Source: an uncultured Clostridia bacterium
GTDB lineage: Bacteria; Bacillota; Clostridia; Lachnospirales; Anaerotignaceae
Direction: 5' to 3'
Assembly: GCA_944377425.1 (NCBI GenBank)
Contig: CALWEX010000003.1
Location: 1 to 45,370 of the forward strand
DNA: 45,370 nucleotides
The number at the start of each line of letters is the position of its first letter. Position 1 is the stretch's first letter. The notes under the pieces are model-generated. The model was not told where the DNA came from and did not search any database. It saw only the letters and a program-made list of their open reading frames with translations. The position numbers and the translations under genes are program-made. Shown piece after piece: positions 7,340-15,588 of the stretch.

Positions 7340-8761
7340 TTAAAGTTTATAGCAAACTTTGCCCGGGTTAAGTATAAGGTTCGGGTCAAATACCTTTTTA
7401 ATATTCTGCATAAGCTGCATTTCAACAGGACCTACGCACTTTTCAAGGTATTCCTGTTTAGCATGGCCAATACCGTGCTCACCTGAAACAAGGCCGCCGA
7501 TTCTGTCAGCCTCAGCATACATATCATCCATAGCTGCCTTGCATTTAGCTTCCCATTCATCCTGAGGAAGTTCGTCGCGGCATACATAAATATGAAGGTT
7601 GCCGTCGCCTGCATGGCCGAAGCTCTTTATTCTTACGTCATGCTTTTCAGCAAGTGAGTTTACATACTCAAGGTAAGAAGCTATTTTGCTTATAGGTACA
7701 ACAACGTCGCACTCGTCAAGCTCTGATGTATCAGCCTGTATAGCCTCAAGGAATGAGCCTCTTGCTGCCCAAGCGTTCTTTTTAAGTTCTGGTGTATCAG
7801 CAACAAGAATATCAATAGCGCCTTCTTCAAAAAGAATTTCAGAAACCTGCTCACTAATCTGCTCAAGCTCTTCCATGCTATCACCATCAAATGAAATAAG
7901 AAGGTAAGCGCCAGCCTCTATGCCGTCAATAACCTGTGGGAATACCTGTTTTTCAAGATATTTCTCACTCATTCTAACAATGTCTTTTTCCATAAACTCA
8001 AGAGCCTGTGGGTTAAGGCCTGAAAGAAGTACCTTTGGTACAGCACCTATACATGCGTTAAGGTCTTCAAAAGGAACTATAAGGCTTATTATCTCCTTAG
8101 GAGCTGGAACAAGCTTAAGTGTAAGCTCTGTAATAATGCCAAGTGTACCTTCTGAACCAATCATAAGATTTAAAAGGCTGTAGCCTGTGCTTGTTTTCTT
8201 TACGTTGCTTCCGAAGTTTACAATTTCACCTGTAGGAAGAACAACTGTCATAGCTCTTACATAATCTCTTGTTGTGCCATATTTAACAGCTCTCATACCG
8301 CCGGCATTTGTTGAAACGTTTCCGCCGAGAGTTGCAAATTTTTCACCTGGGTCTGGTGGATAAAGAAGACCTCTTGTGGCAGCATCATCAGCAAGGTTCT
8401 GTAAAAGCACACCAGGCTGAACCCTTACTGAAAGATTTTCCATATCGTATTCAAGTATTTTATTCATTCTTGTTGTGCAAAGAACAACGCCGCCTTCAAT
8501 AGCTACAGCGCCGCCGGCAAGACCTGTTCCTGCGCCTCTAGGTATTACTGGAATGCAGTTTTCGTTGCAGACTTTCATTACTTCAGAAATTTCTTCTGTG
8601 GAAGCAGCCTCAACAACTACTTCAGGAGCGAATTTGCCGTAAATAGGCATCTCGTCGTGAATATAGTCCTCGTTAATTTCTTCCCCTGCAAATACTCTGT
8701 TAGGAGCTATTGCTTTAAGTTTTTCGATTACATCAGCAGTAACTTTATTATACTGACCCAT
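7340..8761 (-). CDS. FAD-linked 2-hydroxyacid (probably D-lactate) dehydrogenase
   Basis: 473 residues, the GlcD/LctD family. The N-terminal FAD_binding_4 domain shows PRGAGTGLAGGAV near 75-87, PPDPGEKFATLGGNVSTNAGG near 135-155 and IGSEGTLGIITE near 203-214. The C-terminal FAD-oxidase domain shows FGHAGDGNLHIY near 376-387 and SGEHGIGHAKQEYLE near 422-436, whose histidines form the active-site/metal cluster in the family. It oxidises a 2-hydroxyacid to the 2-oxoacid on FAD. In Acetobacterium woodii, LctD works with EtfBC to drive NAD reduction from lactate by electron confurcation. Here etfBA are at the end of the same operon, so an Etf-linked lactate dehydrogenase is likely. Ribosome site AAAGGAGG. 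Glycolate or another hydroxyacid remains possible. Confidence 0.85.
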   Translation of the reverse strand: MGQYNKVTADVIEKLKAIAPNRVFAGEEINEDYIHDEMPIYGKFAPEVVVEAASTEEISEVMKVCNENCIPVIPRGAGTGLAGGAVAIEGGVVLCTTRMNKILEYDMENLSVRVQPGVLLQNLADDAATRGLLYPPDPGEKFATLGGNVSTNAGGMRAVKYGTTRDYVRAMTVVLPTGEIVNFGSNVKKTSTGYSLLNLMIGSEGTLGIITELTLKLVPAPKEIISLIVPFEDLNACIGAVPKVLLSGLNPQALEFMEKDIVRMSEKYLEKQVFPQVIDGIEAGAYLLISFDGDSMEELEQISEQVSEILFEEGAIDILVADTPELKKNAWAARGSFLEAIQADTSELDECDVVVPISKIASYLEYVNSLAEKHDVRIKSFGHAGDGNLHIYVCRDELPQDEWEAKCKAAMDDMYAEADRIGGLVSGEHGIGHAKQEYLEKCVGPVEMQLMQNIKKVFDPNLILNPGKVCYKL

Positions 8762-8801
8762 TTTGATAAAACCTCCTTTGTTTAAACCTTTTGATTTGTT
8801 A

Positions 8802-8864
8802 AACCGATGTTATTTTTCGAGGGCATTGTTTGTTAATAAACAATCGGTTCAGTGGCCATACCAC
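8802..8864 (-). promoter_or_regulatory. Leader elements of the ldh-acd-etf operon
   Basis: The transcript leader (about 138 nt) holds two overlapping hairpins, aaccgat/atcggtt (8802-8808/8843-8849) and attgttt/aaacaat (8825-8831/8838-8844), which cannot both be complete. Next to them GTGG-N5-CCAC (8852-8864) reads TGGTATGGCCA on the minus strand, one base off the TGGTnnnACCA operator of FadR-type GntR regulators such as LldR. No regulator gene is nearby. Confidence 0.4.
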
Positions 8865-8900
8865 ATAGTCCCTCTCTTTAATTTTTGTTAAATTTTTCCG

Positions 8901-8930
8901 CCGGTATTATAACATCTTAACCGGTTATTT
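8901..8930 (-). promoter_or_regulatory. Extended -10 promoter of the ldh-acd-etf operon
   Basis: Minus strand TGTTATAAT (-10 at 8906-8911, TGn at 8912-8914) is a consensus extended -10; no good -35 is seen at 17 bases. Two direct repeats, ccggtattat (8901) and ccggttattt (8921), lie exactly 20 bases apart around it, and AACCGGTT (8919-8926) is a palindrome: possible activator or repressor sites. The remaining 8931-9390 is AT-rich and shows no gene. Confidence 0.6.
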
Positions 8931-9390
8931 CATCACGTAATGCACAAATTAAATGGGAAATTTTACGTCTAGAACATTAATACTTTGATGCAGTTTAATT
9001 ATGTTTTTGCAACCCCTTTAAATATGTTTTAAGCCGCATATTTCGTTTATACAAATCGTTTAGTACATCTGTCTTACCTCTGATGATATTAAAAGGTATT
9101 ATGTTTTAAACGGACAGAAGCTTAAAAACAGTATTGCCTCTTACGTGATTATTTTTTTATTTAGGTTATTATATATCATATATTACAAATATTCAAACAT
9201 AAAAATACCAGCATTTCGTGCAACATGCGCTACAATTCGTTTTTTTTGTGCAATATAGCAAAAAAAATAGTTTATTAATTAACAAAAAGGTTTTCCTATT
9301 TATCACAAACAAATTGATATTAACAAATATTTAACGCACAACCATTAGCCATCTAAAGGCAGGTAAACTAATTTAATCAAAACTAAAACA

Positions 9391-9409
9391 CCCGCTGTTT
9401 AACAGCGGG
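9391..9409 (-). terminator. Terminator of the small membrane protein gene
   Basis: cccgctgtt/aacagcggg, a 9-bp perfect stem. On the minus strand it is followed by TGTTTTAGTTTT. Confidence 0.8.
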
Positions 9410-9453
9410 CATAAAGAAGTCAATTTTACTTCCAACTTTTTACTTTCTCTTTA

Positions 9454-9636
9454 TTATTTTAAATGTTTTGTAAATAAAACCATAATAGCTGATGTTACAA
9501 TAAAAATTATAATTAAAACAACAGCCAATATTTTAGTTAAACTCATTCCGCCGCTTCCTTCCTGAGCAGCCATACAAAAGCAAGGCAGAATTAAAGACAA
9601 AACAAACGAATATAAAATTAAGCGAATTTTATTCAT
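9454..9636 (-). CDS. Small secreted or membrane protein (60 residues)
   Basis: Start placed at the ATG at 9636 because AGAGAGGG lies seven bases before it; the longer open frame upstream runs into the promoter and terminator. Residues 1-21 form a signal-peptide-like segment (MNKIRLI, hydrophobic core, then CFCMA), and about 32-54 are a second hydrophobic helix (ILAVVLIIIFIVTSAIMVLF) ending KHLK. No family recognised. It has its own promoter (9676-9704) and terminator, so it is a monocistronic gene and not part of the pgcA transcript. The role is unknown; a bitopic membrane peptide is the only safe statement. Confidence 0.65.
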   Translation of the reverse strand: MNKIRLILYSFVLSLILPCFCMAAQEGSGGMSLTKILAVVLIIIFIVTSAIMVLFTKHLK

Positions 9637-9675
9637 ATTACCCTCTCTTTCCGTAATAAAACAGCTTTTAACTAC

Positions 9676-9704
9676 ATAATACACCAAAAACTCCGTCTTA
9701 TCAA
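9676..9704 (-). promoter_or_regulatory. Sigma-A promoter of the small membrane protein gene
   Basis: Minus strand TTGATA (9699-9704), a 17-bp spacer, TATTAT (9676-9681): one of the best vegetative promoters in the window. The start site would be about 30 bases before the ATG. Confidence 0.75.
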
Positions 9705-9710
9705 TAAAAC

Positions 9711-9753
9711 AAGCGGCAGAAATACAACTGCTTTTGCTGTACTTCTGCCGCTT
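9711..9753 (-). terminator. Terminator of the PEGA-pgcA operon
   Basis: aagcggcagaa/ttctgccgctt, an 11-bp perfect stem with a partly self-paired loop, followed on the minus strand by GTTTTATT. Confidence 0.85.
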
Positions 9754-9814
9754 AAGGTATTTCAGCATTAAAACTATGTTTAAAAAGATTATATCTGTTA
9801 TTAAAAGTTATTTA

Positions 9815-11548
9815 TTACAGCTTATCTATCATTTCTTTCATATAAGAGCCCATTGCCTCAAGTTTTGAAGCAGCGTCGCTCATTCCGGTACCTTTTATGC
9901 CGTAATAAATTTTAATTTTAGGCTCTGTTCCTGAAGGTCTTACGCATACCCAGTCTCCGTTTTCCAATGTATAATGAAGCACATTAGATGAAGGGAGTGT
10001 ATTCTTTTCAGTTTCGCCTGTAATTAAGTTTGTAAACTCGTTCTTTGTATAGTCTCTGAGCCACATTACATTATTTCCTATAAAGTCTTTAGGCGGATTT
10101 TTACGAAGAGTATCCATAATATATTTAATCTTTTCAACACCTTCTATACCCTTAAGAGTAATTGATGTAATGCCCTCACGATAATAGCCGTATTTTTCGT
10201 AAAGCTCAATAAGGCCATCATAAAGGGTCTTGCCCTGGTTTTTGTAAAAAGCAGTAAGCTCTGCCACAAGCATTGAAGCCACAACGGCGTCTTTATCCCT
10301 TGCATATGTTCCTGAAAGGCAGCCGTAACTTTCTTCAAAGCCAAATACAAATGTATAATCTCCTGTTTCTTCAAACTGCTTAATTTTTTCGCCTATATAC
10401 TTAAAGCCTGTAAGCACATCAAACAGCTTAACACCATATTCAGCTGTAATAGGTCTTATCATTTCTGTTGTTACTATAGTTTTAACAACAGCACCGTTTA
10501 CAGGGAGAATACCTTTTTCTTTTCTTTGTGAAAGCATATAGTTTGTAAGGAGAGCGCCTGTCATATTGCCTGTAAGAACAACATATTCACCCTTTGAATC
10601 CTTTACAACAACACCAACCCTGTCGCAGTCTGGGTCAGTGCCTATTATAACGTCGGCACCTACTTCTTTAGCTAATTTTATTGCCAAAGTAAATGCTTTA
10701 GGGTCTTCTGGGTTAGGATAGCCAACTGTAGAGAAATTGCCATCCGGCATCTCCTGCTCAGGCACAACATATACGTTTTTAAAGCCTATTTCACTAAGTA
10801 CACGCCTTACAGGTATGTTTCCTGTACCATGAAGCGGTGTATATACAATTTTAAGGCTGTCGGCTGTTTTAGATACTATATCCGGGTTAAGAGACTGAGC
10901 CTTTACATTTTTAATGTACTCGTCATCTACTTCCTTACCTATTGTTACATAAAGACCTTTTGAAACGGCTTCGTCATAATCCATTATCTTTATAGCATCA
11001 AACCCAGCAACAGCATTAACTTTTTCTATAATGGCCTCATCCCTTGGGTATGGCACCTGTCCGCCGTCTTGCCAATATACTTTATAGCCGTTATACTCTG
11101 GTGGATTATGGCTTGCAGTTACAACAACACCTGCGGTACAGCCCAAATGCCTTACAGCAAAAGAAAGTTCCGGTGTAGGTCTTAAAGATTCAAAAACATA
11201 GGCTTTAATACCGTTGGCACAAAGTGTAAGACCTGTTTTTCTGGCAAACTCAGGTGACATATTTCTTGAGTCATATGCTATCGCAACTCCCATTTGAGCG
11301 CCGTTAGGGTTATTTTCAAGTATATAATCAGCAAGGCCTTGTGTTGCCTTACCTACAGTATAAATATTCATACGGTTTGTGCCAGCACCTATAATTCCTC
11401 TTAAACCGCCTGTACCAAACTCAAGGTCTTTATAAAACCTTTCCTTAATTTCGTTTTCATCATTTTCAATAGCCTTTAACTCGGCTTTTGTCTGCTCGTC
11501 AAAGCATGAGCCGTTAAGCCAGCTTTCATATTTTTCCCTGTACTGCAT
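9815..11548 (-). CDS. pgcA: Alpha-phosphoglucomutase
   Basis: 577 residues, close to Bacillus PgcA (about 580) and longer than bacterial phosphomannomutases. It converts glucose-6-phosphate and glucose-1-phosphate, feeding glycogen, UDP-glucose and envelope sugars. The four family signatures are present: the phosphoserine loop TASHNP (144-149, catalytic Ser146), the Mg-binding DPDCDR (305-310), the sugar-specificity loop GFEESYGC, and the phosphate-binding RPSGTEPKIKIYY near the C-terminus. The N-terminal FGTGGLRGIIGAGTNRMN is typical. It follows the PEGA-domain gene by 18 bases and is probably cotranscribed with it. Phosphomannomutase activity is also possible. Confidence 0.93.
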   Translation of the reverse strand: MQYREKYESWLNGSCFDEQTKAELKAIENDENEIKERFYKDLEFGTGGLRGIIGAGTNRMNIYTVGKATQGLADYILENNPNGAQMGVAIAYDSRNMSPEFARKTGLTLCANGIKAYVFESLRPTPELSFAVRHLGCTAGVVVTASHNPPEYNGYKVYWQDGGQVPYPRDEAIIEKVNAVAGFDAIKIMDYDEAVSKGLYVTIGKEVDDEYIKNVKAQSLNPDIVSKTADSLKIVYTPLHGTGNIPVRRVLSEIGFKNVYVVPEQEMPDGNFSTVGYPNPEDPKAFTLAIKLAKEVGADVIIGTDPDCDRVGVVVKDSKGEYVVLTGNMTGALLTNYMLSQRKEKGILPVNGAVVKTIVTTEMIRPITAEYGVKLFDVLTGFKYIGEKIKQFEETGDYTFVFGFEESYGCLSGTYARDKDAVVASMLVAELTAFYKNQGKTLYDGLIELYEKYGYYREGITSITLKGIEGVEKIKYIMDTLRKNPPKDFIGNNVMWLRDYTKNEFTNLITGETEKNTLPSSNVLHYTLENGDWVCVRPSGTEPKIKIYYGIKGTGMSDAASKLEAMGSYMKEMIDKL

Positions 11549-11566
11549 ACTTATACCCCCTGTATA

Positions 11567-13018
11567 TTAAAAATCTAATGTTACAGTCTTATCCGGGCTG
11601 TCAATATTTACGTCAGTTTCTTCTATGTTTCCTTCGCTGTCTTTTACTTTTACGTTATGCTTTCCATAGTCCAGTTTTACCATAACAGGTGAAACGCCTA
11701 TATACTCTCCATCAACATATACCTTAGCCCAGCCCGGGTCAGTATATATTGTTAAATTCCCTTGATGTTTATTATTGCTAGGCTTAGGTGGAGTATCACC
11801 TGTTTCAGTCGGTTTTGTGCCTGTTTCCGGCTTATTCTGTGTTGAATTAAGTTTATTAAGCGCAGCGCTGACATGTGCATTATCATTTTCACATGTAACC
11901 GTTGTTGTAAAATCTTCATATCCTTTAGCTGTTATAACTATGTTATACTCGCCTCTGCTTACAGCAACTTCAGTTGTGTTAGGCGGATAATCAACACCAT
12001 TTATATTTACATTGTAGTCATCAGCATTTACATCAAATGTAATTCTCAAAGCTTCCGAAAACTTGCCCAAATCTATCTCAAACTGTTCTTTTTCCTTAAC
12101 ATCAGCTTCCGACATATAATCGTCTATATTATCGCCGGAAACTACTATTGTATGGCGACCAGCTGGAACTGGTATTATTAAGTTATCTGCCTTAATTGGC
12201 TGGCCAAAATCAATCTTAACTGTAATGTTTTCTATTTCATCGGCATTTTTAAGAACTACGTATCCATGAGCTTTTTCTATTTTAGCACTTAAAATATACT
12301 CACCTATTCCGTATGCTGTTACAATATCCGCTTCCTCAATATCTCCCGGATAAATATCGTTTTCGTTATATGAAAATATAGTTTTGTTATCATAAGCAAA
12401 CTTTTTGCCGTCTATTTCAGCTGTCATTAAAGCCGCATCTACTTTAACACCTAAAATTGACTCATAATACCAAGCATTTTCCGGAAATCTAAGCTGCTGA
12501 GCCTCTCCAGTTTCAGACAGTACAACACTTACAATATCGCCCCTCGACAAATCCTTAAGGGATATTCTTCCGCCGTTGGAGCCTGTTATCACTGTGCTGT
12601 TAGAGAGCTTAACAACATTTATTTTGCCTGTTTCAATGTCTAATACAGATAGTTCCTTTGTGTGTTTTTCTGTAATTACACCGCAGGAAATAAACTCTGT
12701 GCTTTCTTCTTTTTCCGGCAGCAAGTTTTCACCGTTAGACGTATTGCCGTTATTTTGCGGCGTACTTGAGCCGTCTACCATTTTGCTTATTACATAACAG
12801 CCGCATATTATAAATAACATGCATATTATTACTATAATAACTGCTATTTTTTTATTTATGCCAAAAACCGTATCAATTTTATCTTCTTGAAATGAATCCA
12901 TATTAATTTTGCGGTTTTTAATCTCTTTTTCTATCTTTTGAACTTCCTTGTGTATTGTATCAAGTCTGCGAGTTTCACCAAAGTTATTATTATCCTTTTC
13001 AAATTTATAGTTTCCCAT
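11567..13018 (-). CDS. Membrane-anchored PEGA-domain protein
   Basis: 483 residues. The basic/acidic cytoplasmic N-terminus (1-55, partly coiled-coil-like: HKEVQKIEKEIKNRK) is followed by one transmembrane helix at about 57-79. Outside are a Ser/Asn/Glu-rich linker, a beta-rich region with RGDIVSVVL near 155-165, and at the C-terminus two PEGA-type domains: one with the NVNINGVDYPPNTTEVAVSR stretch, and after a Pro/Thr/Lys linker, one with DPGWAKVYVDGEYIGVSPV and LDYGKHNVKV. PEGA domains bind envelope or surface components. Function unknown; coupling to the downstream phosphoglucomutase gene suggests an envelope role. Ribosome site AAGGCGG. Confidence 0.8.
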   Translation of the reverse strand: MGNYKFEKDNNNFGETRRLDTIHKEVQKIEKEIKNRKINMDSFQEDKIDTVFGINKKIAVIIVIICMLFIICGCYVISKMVDGSSTPQNNGNTSNGENLLPEKEESTEFISCGVITEKHTKELSVLDIETGKINVVKLSNSTVITGSNGGRISLKDLSRGDIVSVVLSETGEAQQLRFPENAWYYESILGVKVDAALMTAEIDGKKFAYDNKTIFSYNENDIYPGDIEEADIVTAYGIGEYILSAKIEKAHGYVVLKNADEIENITVKIDFGQPIKADNLIIPVPAGRHTIVVSGDNIDDYMSEADVKEKEQFEIDLGKFSEALRITFDVNADDYNVNINGVDYPPNTTEVAVSRGEYNIVITAKGYEDFTTTVTCENDNAHVSAALNKLNSTQNKPETGTKPTETGDTPPKPSNNKHQGNLTIYTDPGWAKVYVDGEYIGVSPVMVKLDYGKHNVKVKDSEGNIEETDVNIDSPDKTVTLDF

Positions 13019-13170
13019 GGCATACCGCCTTTGCTTTTTATTATTAAACAGTAATAAAACAGACTCTGTCTTTACCTTTATATTTTATTATTATTTCAAT
13101 AAAAGAGCAAGAAGAATATAGTGCTTAACATAACTAAAAAACGACAGAAATCTATTTTGGGCAATTAAAA

Positions 13171-13195
13171 ACGCCCGGCTTTAGCAACCGAGCGC
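13171..13195 (-). terminator. Terminator of the cca-cotS-like unit
   Basis: acgcccgg/ccgagcgc pairs over 8 bp with two G-U pairs and is followed by TTTTT on the minus strand. It sits ten bases past the CotS-like stop. Confidence 0.75.
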
Positions 13196-13204
13196 TTTAT
13201 GTCA

Positions 13205-14194
13205 TCATACGTATTTATCCAGCTTTGAAAGTATTTTTTCTTCATTAAGGGACGCCTCAACACACCTGTTAAACCTGTCAGCAGCAGGTATAAGACAATA
13301 ATTGCGTTTTTTGTTGTAGTACTCGTTGCAAAGGCTCATAAATTTCCAAGGGAAAAGTATAACAGCCTTTACAACCGAAACATCGCTTTTGTCAAACTCA
13401 GTATATTCTCCATACTCATTTAAAACCTTTGCCGTTTTGTCAGCATCAAATTCCAGCATTTTCATTAAACGGCGCAGTAAAAAAGCTATGTCCCAGCATG
13501 GTATATCATAAGCTATTTTAGGCATACTTTCAATAAAAATACCGCCTTCTGGTGTCTGCATAAAGCTACCGCTTTTATATGAGTTATGGCAGAAAGTCTT
13601 TTTTTCTTCAGCTCGCTTTACTATGCTGCTGTACCCTGATTCCTCCAAACGGTTTAACGCCTCTCTTGCCCTGTTTAAAAAATAATTGTAGTGTGTTTTA
13701 ATTATCATATCCATAATGTCGTACTGTCCGCGGCGTGCTATGTCTTTGCGTATATGTTTAAGCTCGCCGGCACGTTTTTCAAACATTTCCGGAAGCCTGC
13801 CTAAGGCGCTTTTGCCGCCTTCAAATTCCAAGCCATAAGCCGCGTTATGCATAAGTGATAGTGTTTTAACAGCTTTAATCACCGTTTCCTCACAGTCCAT
13901 ATCAGGCGTTATAAGTTCCTTGTAAGGTTCAAGGGTATAGTTCTGCTCAGAATATGTATAAAACGGCAAACCTTCAACCGACTCGGTAAAGCTGTTTATA
14001 CCCTCAAAACCATTTCTCAGTAGTTTTTTTCTTCCTTCGGCCTCAAATGAAATCATAAGGCCATCGGACGGCTGTTTTTTAAGCGCCATTACACCCATAT
14101 CAGTATGGCATATAAGGCATGTTCTTGTCCTTCGCGCCGAATACAGTTTTAAGCCGTACCCGTTTAAAAGAATTTTCTCAAATATTTCGTCCAT
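13205..14194 (-). CDS. CotS-family spore coat protein, degenerate kinase
   Basis: 329 residues, the length of CotS/CotI/YutH-type proteins, which have a choline/aminoglycoside-kinase fold and sit in or on the spore coat. Recognisable are the ITPDMDCEETV/LSLMHNAA helix region near 100-120 and the C-terminal WDIAFLLRRLMKM. The catalytic loop, normally HxDxxxxN, reads FCHNSYKSGSF near 207-217, so the catalytic Asp and Asn are lost; the metal-binding DFD is replaced by IESMP. It is therefore probably a non-enzymatic coat component. GGGGGATTTGCT precedes the ATG. It lies 55 bases after cca. Confidence 0.7.
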   Translation of the reverse strand: MDEIFEKILLNGYGLKLYSARRTRTCLICHTDMGVMALKKQPSDGLMISFEAEGRKKLLRNGFEGINSFTESVEGLPFYTYSEQNYTLEPYKELITPDMDCEETVIKAVKTLSLMHNAAYGLEFEGGKSALGRLPEMFEKRAGELKHIRKDIARRGQYDIMDMIIKTHYNYFLNRAREALNRLEESGYSSIVKRAEEKKTFCHNSYKSGSFMQTPEGGIFIESMPKIAYDIPCWDIAFLLRRLMKMLEFDADKTAKVLNEYGEYTEFDKSDVSVVKAVILFPWKFMSLCNEYYNKKRNYCLIPAADRFNRCVEASLNEEKILSKLDKYV

Positions 14195-14249
14195 AGCAAA
14201 TCCCCCATATCAGGCAATGGCCTGTTATACATTTTATGAGGGCATATAC

Positions 14250-15464
14250 TTAAATATTATCAATAAAATTTTCTTTTGCCGTTTTAATCAGTATTTCACG
14301 TGTATTAAGCTTAGGGTCACTAATGACCATATCCAAAAGAGAATTTAAAATTTGGCCCATCTCTTTGCCCGGTTTTACACCTAAAGCTATTAAGTCTTTT
14401 CCGGTTAATGCCATGTCTTTTACAAAAAGGCAGTCGCCTCTTTTTACAACTGTATCCAGCACATTTTGGGCACTTTGAGCCTGATTATCGCCTTGTGCTT
14501 TTTTAAGGCAGTAAAACAGCATTGAATTTTCAATACCTATTTTGTTAGCCAAATGCCTTACGCTTACTTCATCACTTTGAGCTTTTTCATTAATTAAAGA
14601 ATTAAGGCATATAATCTGGTTTAGTGTTTTATTGTCGAACTTATAAAAAGACAATTCCTTTTTAATGTCATTAGGCGATATAAACTGTGTAAGTATAGCA
14701 AAAAGCACCGGAACTGTTTTTTCACTTTCTGAAATCTGATTTTGAATTATATCTTCTTTGCCTAATATGGACTTAGCAAGTCTTTGTGATATATTTTCCA
14801 AAAGCCCGGTCTGCCATAAAAGCGGGAGTTTTTCAGTATGCTTAGATATAAGAAGCTTTGTAAGCTCCTCGCGTATTCTTTCTGAGCTAATATTCTTTAT
14901 AAGGCCTACATTATTTTCCATAGCCTTTTTTGTTTCCGGCTCTATTTCAAATCCAAGCTGGGCCGAAAAACGTACAGCACGCAGTATTCTCAATGCATCT
15001 TCTTTAAACCGCTCATCCGGGTCACCTACACCGCGAATTATTTTACGGCCTATATCATCTATTCCGCCAAATATATCCGTATACCCGTCATAAGGATTAT
15101 AAGCTATAGCGTTCATTGTAAAGTCACGTCTTAAAAGGTCCTCGTGTATATCACGTGTAAAATTAACTTCTTTAGGATGGCGGCAGTCCTCATACTCGCC
15201 ATCTATGCGGAAAGTTGTTACCTCGTAGTTCTGCTTATTTATAACTACTGTAACTGTGCCGTGCTGAATACCAGTATCAAAAGTATGAGGAAATATTTTT
15301 TTTACTTCCTCAGGCTTAGCTGATGTTGTTATATCATAATCATGGGGTTTAATACCCATTATTGAGTCACGCACACATCCGCCAACTATATGGCCTTCAA
15401 AACCGTTTTTTCTTAACTCATCTATTATAAAAGCCGCGTCTATAGGCAGTATAATTTTATCCAC
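14250..15464 (-). CDS. cca: CCA-adding tRNA nucleotidyltransferase
   Basis: 404 residues, class II nucleotidyltransferase. It adds or repairs the 3' CCA of tRNAs without a template. Motif A, GGCVRDSIMGIKPHDYD (28-44), holds the two metal-binding aspartates (42 and 44); motif B, RRDFTMNAIAY (112-122), binds ribose; motif C, EDALRILRAVRFSAQLGF, and the ERIREEL helix follow. The C-terminal half is the variable helical tail with an LIALGVKPGKEMG segment usual in the family. A one-gene CCA enzyme rather than split A- and CC-adding enzymes is typical of Firmicutes. It is upstream of the coat gene in the same unit. Confidence 0.95.
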   Translation of the reverse strand: MDKIILPIDAAFIIDELRKNGFEGHIVGGCVRDSIMGIKPHDYDITTSAKPEEVKKIFPHTFDTGIQHGTVTVVINKQNYEVTTFRIDGEYEDCRHPKEVNFTRDIHEDLLRRDFTMNAIAYNPYDGYTDIFGGIDDIGRKIIRGVGDPDERFKEDALRILRAVRFSAQLGFEIEPETKKAMENNVGLIKNISSERIREELTKLLISKHTEKLPLLWQTGLLENISQRLAKSILGKEDIIQNQISESEKTVPVLFAILTQFISPNDIKKELSFYKFDNKTLNQIICLNSLINEKAQSDEVSVRHLANKIGIENSMLFYCLKKAQGDNQAQSAQNVLDTVVKRGDCLFVKDMALTGKDLIALGVKPGKEMGQILNSLLDMVISDPKLNTREILIKTAKENFIDNI

Positions 15465-15546
15465 TTAGCTAACCTCCGTAAAAAAATAAATTAACTGATA
15501 TTTATTATATCCTTTTATACTCAGTCATTCAATGAGCAAAACAAAA

Positions 15547-15579
15547 CCGGAGAAACAGCCAAAAAGGCAGTCTCTCCGG
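15547..15579 (-). terminator. Terminator of the AI-2E family gene
   Basis: ccggaga/tctccgg with further inner pairing (gcc/ggc), followed by TTTTGTTTTG on the minus strand; ten bases past the stop codon. Confidence 0.85.
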
Positions 15580-15588
15580 AATAAAAAT

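Noticed and set aside
8813..8890. A decayed third copy of the left-end repeat
   Set aside because: Only a short tcgaggg/ctctcttta similarity; too little to claim.
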